A stretch of 64,000 nt of DNA from Lepus europaeus (Eukaryota > Chordata > Mammalia > Lagomorpha > Leporidae), in contig NC_084850.1 in the NCBI RefSeq assembly GCF_033115175.1, positions 110,529,939 through 110,593,938 of the forward strand, read 5' to 3'. Under the pieces are notes generated by a model, which saw only the letters and a list, made by a program, of their open reading frames with translations, did not search any database and had not been told where the DNA came from. This document shows positions 57,855-64,000 of the stretch, one piece after another. The translations under genes and the position numbers were made by a program. Numbering within the stretch: position 1 is the first letter of the stretch; each line of letters opens with the position of its first letter.

Positions 57855-58145
57855 TGCGCCAGTGCCGCAGCTCACTAGGCTAACCCTCCGCCTGCGGCGC
57901 TGGCACCCGGGGTTCTAGTCCCAGTTGGGGCGCCAGATTCTGTCCTGGTTGCTCCTCTTCCAGTCCAGCTCTCTGCTGTGGCCCGGGAGTGCAGTGGAGG
58001 ATGGCCCAAGTGCTTGGGCCCTGCACCCCATGGGAGACCAGGAGAAGCACCTGGCTTCTGGCTTCAGATCAGCGCGGTGCGCCGGCGGGTGCCCACGGCA
58101 GCCATTGGGGGGTGAACCAACAGAAAAAAAAAAAAGGAAGACGTT

Positions 58146-58177
<32 letters not shown>

Positions 58178-58222
58178 CACTCTGCCTGTCAAAAAAAAAA
58201 AAAAAAAAAGAAAGAAAAAAAA
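57855..58222 (+). mobile_element. CSINE, young subfamily with TSD
   Basis: Duplicated B-box region present. TSD agaaattgctaga at 57841-57853 and 58223-58235. An extra A run lies inside the body at about 58124-58135. Confidence 0.95.
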
Positions 58223-58235
58223 AGAAATTGCTAGA

Positions 58236-58345
58236 ATGACCAACCATTTGGATTTGTCCTGGACTGAGAAATGACCTTGAACTTGAGACTTTAGTGCTAA
58301 AACTGGGGACATCCTAGGCAAATCAAGATGAGATAGTCTAAAACT
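58236..58345. repeat. Short palindromic repeat, copy 3
   Basis: gaccaaccatttggatttgt, gactttagtgctaaaactgg and aggcaaatcaagatgag parallel the repeat at 42233-42342 closely. Confidence 0.45.
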
Positions 58346-58486
58346 GACCTAAGTTTGACTTTAGAATCGAGAAGGAAAAAATATGGGTGTGGGGAAGTCA
58401 CACTCTAGGTCAATGTCCATTCATGTTAGCTACCTCCCCCAGTCTGTTTCTGCTTCATAATTTTCATTTTTAAAGAATTGTTAAAA

Positions 58487-58800
58487 TTTAAAAGATGTTC
58501 GTTTTATTTGAGAGGCAGAGAAGAGAGAGAGAGAGAGTTCCCATCCGTTGGTTTACTCCTCAAATGCCCACAATGGCATGGGTCAGGGGGGATTCCAAAG
58601 CCAGGAGCCAGAATACAACCCAGATGCCCCATATGTGTGGCAGGGATCCAATGACTTGTGCCATCACTTGCTGCCTCCCAGGTCCACACTAGCAGGAAAC
58701 TGGGATCAGGAGGCTGGAACCAGAGAGAGAATAGAGGTATTCTGATGTGGGATACAGGTGTGTTCATCAGTGTATTAAGGGCTAGGCTAAATGACTTCCC
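58487..58800 (-). mobile_element. CSINE, old subfamily
   Basis: Reverse complement with the older body (cttgctgcctcccaggtcca) and short purine segment. The head is decayed. Confidence 0.85.
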
Positions 58801-59416
58801 TTGCTAAAAAAAAATCTAAGTATTAAGAACATAAATAAAATGAAGAACAGCTCTCTGTGATGTTGGGATCATATAGCTCTTTAGGTCCTCCTATGAATTA
58901 AAACACGGAGACAGAATTAAAAACCTAACAGGCAAAAATCTGTTCACTTTATCAGTAAACTTCTTGCCATAGGGTTAAAATATTGGATAGCCCCAAAGAA
59001 GGCATTTTGTTCTATTCTTTTCCTGATTTCTCATTCAGCATTGTTGAGCTACACCTCTGGTCTGTGTGAGGTTGTCTTATAATTGCAAAACCTTTAAGGA
59101 AATCCACCAGGGATAGAGCTGTTTACTCTCATTAGCTTGGAAAACAGAACTCTGTTTATTCCTCTCGCTAGTGTCAGGGGATTCCTGGCTTAATTCCAAC
59201 ACAGGTCTGGGTGTTGATTTCACACAAAGGGATTACCTGGAGCATCTGTGAAAGTTCTAAGGCAGCCTCATAGGACTCAACATTGTGTGACTAGGGAAAA
59301 CTGGGTGTACATAATACACTGTAATTTTCTTTTAACACATAATTAGTAAGTAGAATAGTTATGAAGTCAAATCAAGTAAATAAAATGCCGGTAATGCTCT
59401 CTCATTTATCATGGAC
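58801..59416. other. Unique DNA
   Basis: No recognised feature. Confidence 0.5.
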
Positions 59417-59433
59417 GCAATTGTTGATTTTTT

Positions 59434-59767
59434 AAAAAAGACTTATTTATTTATTTGGAAGTCAGAGTTACAGAGAGGCAGAGGCAGAGACAGACAGAGA
59501 GAGGTCTTCCATCCGCTGGTTCACTCCCCAAATGGCTGCAACTAATGGCCAGAGCTGGGCCGATCCAAAGCTAGGATCCAGGAGCTTCTTCTGGGTCTCC
59601 CACGCAGGTGCAGGGGTCCAAGGACTTGGGCCATCTTCCACTGCTTTCCCAGGCCACAGCAGAGAGCTGGATTGAAAGTGGAGCAGCCGGGACTCGAACT
59701 GGCACCCATATGGGATTCCGGCGCTGGGGGCCAGGACTTTAAACCTGCTGCTCCACAAGGCCAGCCC
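59434..59767 (-). mobile_element. CSINE with imperfect TSD
   Basis: Full-length reverse complement ending caaggccagcccg. The flanks gcaattgttgatttt and gcacagttgtcgatttt are a decayed duplication. Confidence 0.94.
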
Positions 59768-59784
59768 GCACAGTTGTCGATTTT

Positions 59785-60305
59785 GAAACCATTCCTGAGA
59801 AGTGTCCCTTTTCTTCACTGCCCTAATAAACCTTGCTATTTTACTTTCCAGAAAAAAAAAAGGAAAAAGAAAAAGACCTGAACAAAAGGCCAGACTTCAT
59901 AAGGATTCTCCCAGCCCTCAGAATTTCTCAATTCCTCCCTCATATTGAAAACTGATAAGAAGCAAGCTGGTGTTGGAATTGCTTCCAACAGTGTCCTGGG
60001 GATAAAGGCTGCAGTGACCCCATTTGTTCATCCCATTTGCCAGCTGGCAGACTAAAACACCTACAGTGAGGTTCAAGGTTTAGTTAGAATTCTCAGCTCC
60101 AGGAACTCCAGAGGAAGATAAACCCTGTAACGAATCCAATCTGTCTGGCCTCATGCAATTCCTTTAAATTTATTTTAAACATTAATCCTCTTTAATAAAA
60201 TTTCTCCTGAACTTCAAATCTTCCTTCTTCTTCAACAAATTCTCTCAGACCGCCTATCCTTTTATCCCTGAAAAGACCCAATGATTTTTGTCATTTAGTA
60301 AGTAG
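59785..60305. other. Unique DNA
   Basis: Begins with an A/G tract (59850-59877). Nothing else recognised. Confidence 0.5.
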
Positions 60306-60960
60306 GGTGCTCCTAATATAGTCAATCTTCATGATTCACAGATGCTACATTTGCAAACGTGCTTACTCACTAGGATTTATTAGTAGCATGAAAATTAACA
60401 CTCATGATGCTTTTGCTGTCATTCCTAGACATGTGCAGACTGACAAGAAATTTGAGTCACTCAATGTGCGTATTCTAGCGGAGGCTGAACAGCACAACAC
60501 TCTGTCTTCTTGTTTTAGCTCTCATTCTGTAAACAAGTGTCCTTTTTGAGATCTATATTGAGCCACATTTTTTCCAGTTTTGTGCTTTCGGTTGGTGAGT
60601 TCACTCTTTAATATGCCCCTTGGAGTGAAGGGCTAAATTGCTCTCTCGTGTTCCTAAGTGCACAAAAGTTGTACTCTGCCTCATGAGAAAATATGTGTGT
60701 TAAATAAGCATGGCTCAGGCATGATTTATAGTGCCGTTGGCCGTGAGCTCAATGTTAATGAAACAACAGTATATGTGAAAACACAGTGCCTTTAAACAGA
60801 AATGCACACAGCACAAGGTAATGCATTGATTAGCTGATTAAAGCATGAGTAAAGGTTTGCAGGAAGCTAACCTTGTGTTTCCTTTTGGAGAAATGGTTCT
60901 GTATTTACTAATTCTGTGTTTGCTGTGACCTCATAGAACATAACTTCTGTGAATAGCAAG
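60306..60960 (+). mobile_element. Tigger-type (pogo-like) DNA transposon fossil
   Basis: Contains cttcatgattcacagatgct, cagacatgtgcagactgaca, gtaaacaagtgtcctttttg, tagtgccgttggccgtgagc and ctcatagaacataacttctg, in the order of a non-autonomous Tigger/MER element. The two ends are inverted relative to each other. The 72-codon frame is residual and not a gene. Confidence 0.72.
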
Positions 60961-61540
60961 ATTCAGCCAAATTAACTAAAAGAATATACTGCAGAAAATG
61001 GAAAATGAAATATTGGGACAAGAGATATAAATTGGGACTGTCCTGGGTACTCCACTAATAACATAACTAATGTGTCGCTGTCTGCTCCTCGCTCATTCTA
61101 TCTCCAATTTCTCTTATAGCAAAATTCAACTGGAATTCTGATGGCAAAGGAATCTGAGAAATACTGTTGCCAGACTTTTGTCTTCAAGTTCCTCACTTCT
61201 AGTTCTTCATAAAATATATAATATGGACTTGTGAGCTATAGTCATCCTCGCCCCGCCAGGCTCTGAAACACTGGAACATAGTCCTTCTACCTATGTTTTA
61301 CTACCCCTTCTCCAACCTCCCTCCATTCATTCCCATTTTTGTTTTTGTTTCTTCCTAATTCATTGCAAGCTAGACCAATACATGGTCCTGCTGCCTAGGG
61401 CAAGTGTACAGCATGCACCATGTGCAACTCATCCAAGCAAGTTCAACAGTACTCAATCTGGCGCATGCCTTGCTCAACAGGAGTACAATGATCATGCATT
61501 TAGCATGGCAATATTAAATTTCTCTATAGATTTCAAGGGT
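60961..61540. other. Unique DNA with a weak exon-like signal
   Basis: A pyrimidine tract and TAG end at 61119, followed by 30 open codons to TAA at 61210-61212. I do not consider it a gene. Confidence 0.45.
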
Positions 61541-61845
61541 AGGGGTTTGTCTAGTGGTCAAGATGCTGCTTGGAATACCTGCATCCCATATCCAAGTGCT
61601 TGGGTTTGGGTCATGGCTCCACACCCAATCCCAGCTTGCTGCTCATTCACACCCTGGGATGTAGCAGGTGATAGCTCGAGTGGTTAGATCCTTGCCAACC
61701 AAGTGGGAGCTCAAGATTGAGTTCCAGGCTCCCAGCTTCAGCCCCCTGGCTGTTGCAGGCATTTAGGGAGTAAACCAGTAGATTGGAGCTCTCTGTCTCT
61801 CTGACCCTCAAATACACAAAAATTTTCAAAAAAGAAAAAAAAGAA
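61541..61845 (+). mobile_element. CSINE, old and diverged
   Basis: Head gtaggggtttgtctagtggtc, body with cagccccctggctgttgcag, minimal CT run. Confidence 0.85.
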
Positions 61846-63095
61846 ACACCTGGAAGGTGTCATCTATAATGAGGATAAAATCAATTATTTGAAAGGATAT
61901 TTTAAATACACTCTGTGTTATTTACCTTGTTGCAAACTAGTAATAAACAGTTCACAGACCAGCTCCCACACACAAACCACTTTTCAAGTTGCACTGCTTT
62001 AGAGAACACAAAGAAAGAGCAAACAGCACCATCATATGCAAGAACTTTATGAGTTAATAGAGATGAACCTGTTAACAAATAACAATAATACAAGGTAGAA
62101 TACAGTATGTCCTCTAACACAAAAACCAGTTCATAGCACATATGCATATTCTCGCCAAACCTGATCTACCTGTCTTGAATGGTGTAAGCCATTTTTAAAA
62201 TTCCAAAGAAATTATTTAATGCATACCATTATTAAGACTTTTTATTTGATAATAAGATGTAGCTGTGCATATCAGAATACACACACAAATCCACATATCA
62301 GAATACATACATACAAACACACATAACAGAATTTTCCTATCATCTTTTTTGTTTTGAAAGGTGGTCTGTGAAATTGAAAAAGAAAAAGGCACCTCATGGA
62401 CATCATTATGAACAATTCTTGGTAAATGAAGGTTTGGAAAACATCCAGCTCAATTACTGCTGGCGCTGCGGTTGATCAACTAGAGACAGAGGCTATTGTT
62501 ATTTCCATGTCAAATGGCGCGCTTCTCTCTCCGATGAGAACCAATACCCTCTATGTACTAGTAGTTAAAACCATTTGGAAAATATTTTTAGCTTTATAAA
62601 TATGTAATATGGTAGAGGAGAGCCAGACTGAGTGTTGATGGGGGTCCAATTTTTTGACATTTCAGAGTCTAGCCACGGTCCTCTCCATTTCCTCTGAAAT
62701 GTATTGTTTTCTTGCTCTCTCCTTTTTCGGCCCCTTTCCCCTCGAGGGACTTCTGGTGATGTGTTGCTTTGAGAGCATCTGAAAGAGAAGCAGAGGAAAA
62801 TGGAGAAGCAGAGTACAAGGACAAGTTTCATGGAACCATGTGTTTACTAGATATGGACAAGAGATCCATGTAAGCATGCGCTGTTAGTGTCAAAGTGTTG
62901 GTTTGAAGGGGTACCTGCAGGGACTTATCTGTGTTGTACAGTGGGAGCATATGGGAGAGAAATAAAAAGGGAATGTGTTTGCCTTCTTCAATTACTCAAA
63001 TAGAGGTAAAAGATTTAACTTATTTAAAATTTACATTTAGTTGCTCGAAATACACTCTTTTGAATATGATGTCATGTGAGGGATGGCTTTATAAC
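61846..63095. other. Unique DNA with a CpG-containing patch
   Basis: Positions 62460-62535 hold five CpG dinucleotides (ggcgctgcgg, then ggcgcgc and tccgatg) within otherwise CpG-poor DNA. An ACACAC/ATACATAC patch lies at 62279-62325. No gene recognised. Confidence 0.5.
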
Positions 63096-63109
63096 ACTAA
63101 TATCTCCTT

Positions 63110-63441
63110 TTTTTTAAAAAAAGTTATCTATTTGAAAGATAGAGTTACAGAGAGAGACGGAGAAGCAGAAAGAGAGAGAAAACAGATCTTCCATTCCCTG
63201 ATTCACTTCTCAATTTGCCGCAGCAGCCAGGGCTGGACCAGGCTGAAGCCAGGAGCCAGGAGCTTCAGGTCTACAGCATGGGTGCAGGGGCCCAAGGACT
63301 TGGGCCATCTTCTACTGCTTTCCCAGGCACAGTAACAGGGAGCTAGATCAGATGTGGAGCAGCTGGGACACAAACCAGTGCCCATATGGGATGCCAGCAC
63401 TGCAGGCAGCAGCTTTAACCCAGTGGGCCACAGTGCTGACC
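63110..63441 (-). mobile_element. CSINE with expanded 5' G run
   Basis: Reverse complement ending cagtgctgaccg, then 15 C residues (63443-63457), the complement of an enlarged GGGG start. An approximate TSD joins ctaatatctccttt and ctaacattgccttt. Confidence 0.92.
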
Positions 63442-63442
63442 G

Positions 63443-63457
63443 CCCCCCCCCCCCCCC
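63443..63457. repeat. C15 mononucleotide run
   Basis: Fifteen C at the head of the preceding minus-strand CSINE. Confidence 0.95.
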
Positions 63458-63613
63458 GCGCTAACATTGCCTTTAAATTAGTAACATTTTCCTTTTCATT
63501 TTACCACATCAAAGTACTCAATGTTTGAATCTGGATATTCATAAACTCAGAGACACTAAGTTTTCTTTTGGTGAATGCAAAGCTAACATGGCTAATGTTG
63601 AAAGATTCCCATG

Positions 63614-63930
63614 GGAGGCTGGCGCTATGGCGCAATGGGTTAAAACCCACCCTTTATGGGCACTGGTTCCAGTTCTGTCTGCTTCACTTCCCATCCTGCT
63701 CCCTGCTAATGCACCTGGGAAGGCAGTGGAGGATGGCTCAAATCTTTGGCCCCCTGCACCCACGTGGGAGACCCAGAAGAAGCTCCTGGCTCCTGGCTTC
63801 GGATTGGCTCAGCTCTGTCCATTTCTGCCATTTGGGGAATGAACCAGAGAATGGAAGATCTCTCTCTCCCTGCCTCTGCCTCTCCATAACTCTGCCTTTC
63901 AAATAAATAAATAAATAAATCTTTTTAATA
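63614..63930 (+). mobile_element. CSINE with head deletion and TSD
   Basis: Perfect TSD aaagattcccatg at 63601-63613 and 63931-63943. About 25 bp of the head, between accc and tatgggc, are missing. Confidence 0.96.
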
Positions 63931-64000
63931 AAAGATTCCCATGATTCATAGATTTGACACTTTATTTTTGGCCATTACAACATTGACTCAAAATTTGGAT

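Noticed and set aside
61120-61212. Possible terminal exon after TTATAG
   Set aside because: Weak pyrimidine tract, 30 codons only, no polyadenylation signal of the standard type and no partner exon at hand.
823-63930. Many open frames rich in Ser-Leu or Arg-Glu repeats on both strands
   Set aside because: They are translations of the CT/GA segment and body of CSINE copies. Their sequences repeat from copy to copy and none begins or ends consistently.
494-63930. tRNA gene calls at CSINE heads
   Set aside because: The heads keep A- and B-box-like motifs but are SINE parts, without a complete cloverleaf or an anticodon arm of a functional tRNA.

Overview
The window looks like leporid (rabbit or hare, most likely Oryctolagus cuniculus) nuclear DNA. 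It holds 45 recognisable copies of the lagomorph CSINE family: a tRNA-like head with a GGTTCGAGTCC-type B box, a body, a CT-rich run and an AAATAAATAAATCTTT tail. These make up roughly a quarter of the sequence. Older mammal-wide repeats (MIR, L2, L1 fragments, MER5-type and Tigger-type DNA transposons, LTR fragments) lie beneath them and are often split by CSINEs. There is no bacterial gene, operon, CRISPR array or prophage, and most open frames are chance frames through CSINEs and CT or CA runs.

Layout. 1-3063: a cluster of six CSINEs. 3064-6980: mostly unique DNA with a CA run and a MIR. 6984-13375: fragments of ancient L1 split by CSINEs, plus a 157-bp retrocopy of an unidentified transcript end at 10147-10303. 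13390-21400: unique DNA, a MER5-type element, LTR-like pieces, MIR and L2. 21422-22892: two exon-like segments on the plus strand with compatible splice phases, the only evidence of a host gene. 23000-30000: LTR-like pieces, unique DNA and a broken ferritin light chain retropseudogene (27030-27690). 30123-30506: a retrocopy, minus strand, that I identify as the small Cajal body RNA SCARNA17 (mgU12-22/U4-8). 30800-39700: dense CSINEs, several nested, and a 136-bp inverted duplication (36631-36766 and 37696-37831). 40000-48000: L1 remnants, a DNA transposon remnant with an L1 inside it, and more CSINEs. 48000-64000: CSINEs separated by long unique AT-rich stretches, including a TAATTA cluster at 54670-54793 and a Tigger-type fossil at 60306-60960.

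How it fits together. This is non-coding, repeat-built intergenic or intronic DNA. If the two exon-like segments are real, at least part of the window is intronic to an unidentified plus-strand gene. I found no new molecular system. The most informative items are the SCARNA17 retrocopy with both guide sequences still legible, the inverted templated duplication inside a CSINE, the two-exon candidate, and insertion histories that can be read from target-site duplications (TSDs). Family names come from remembered consensus sequences; no search was run.
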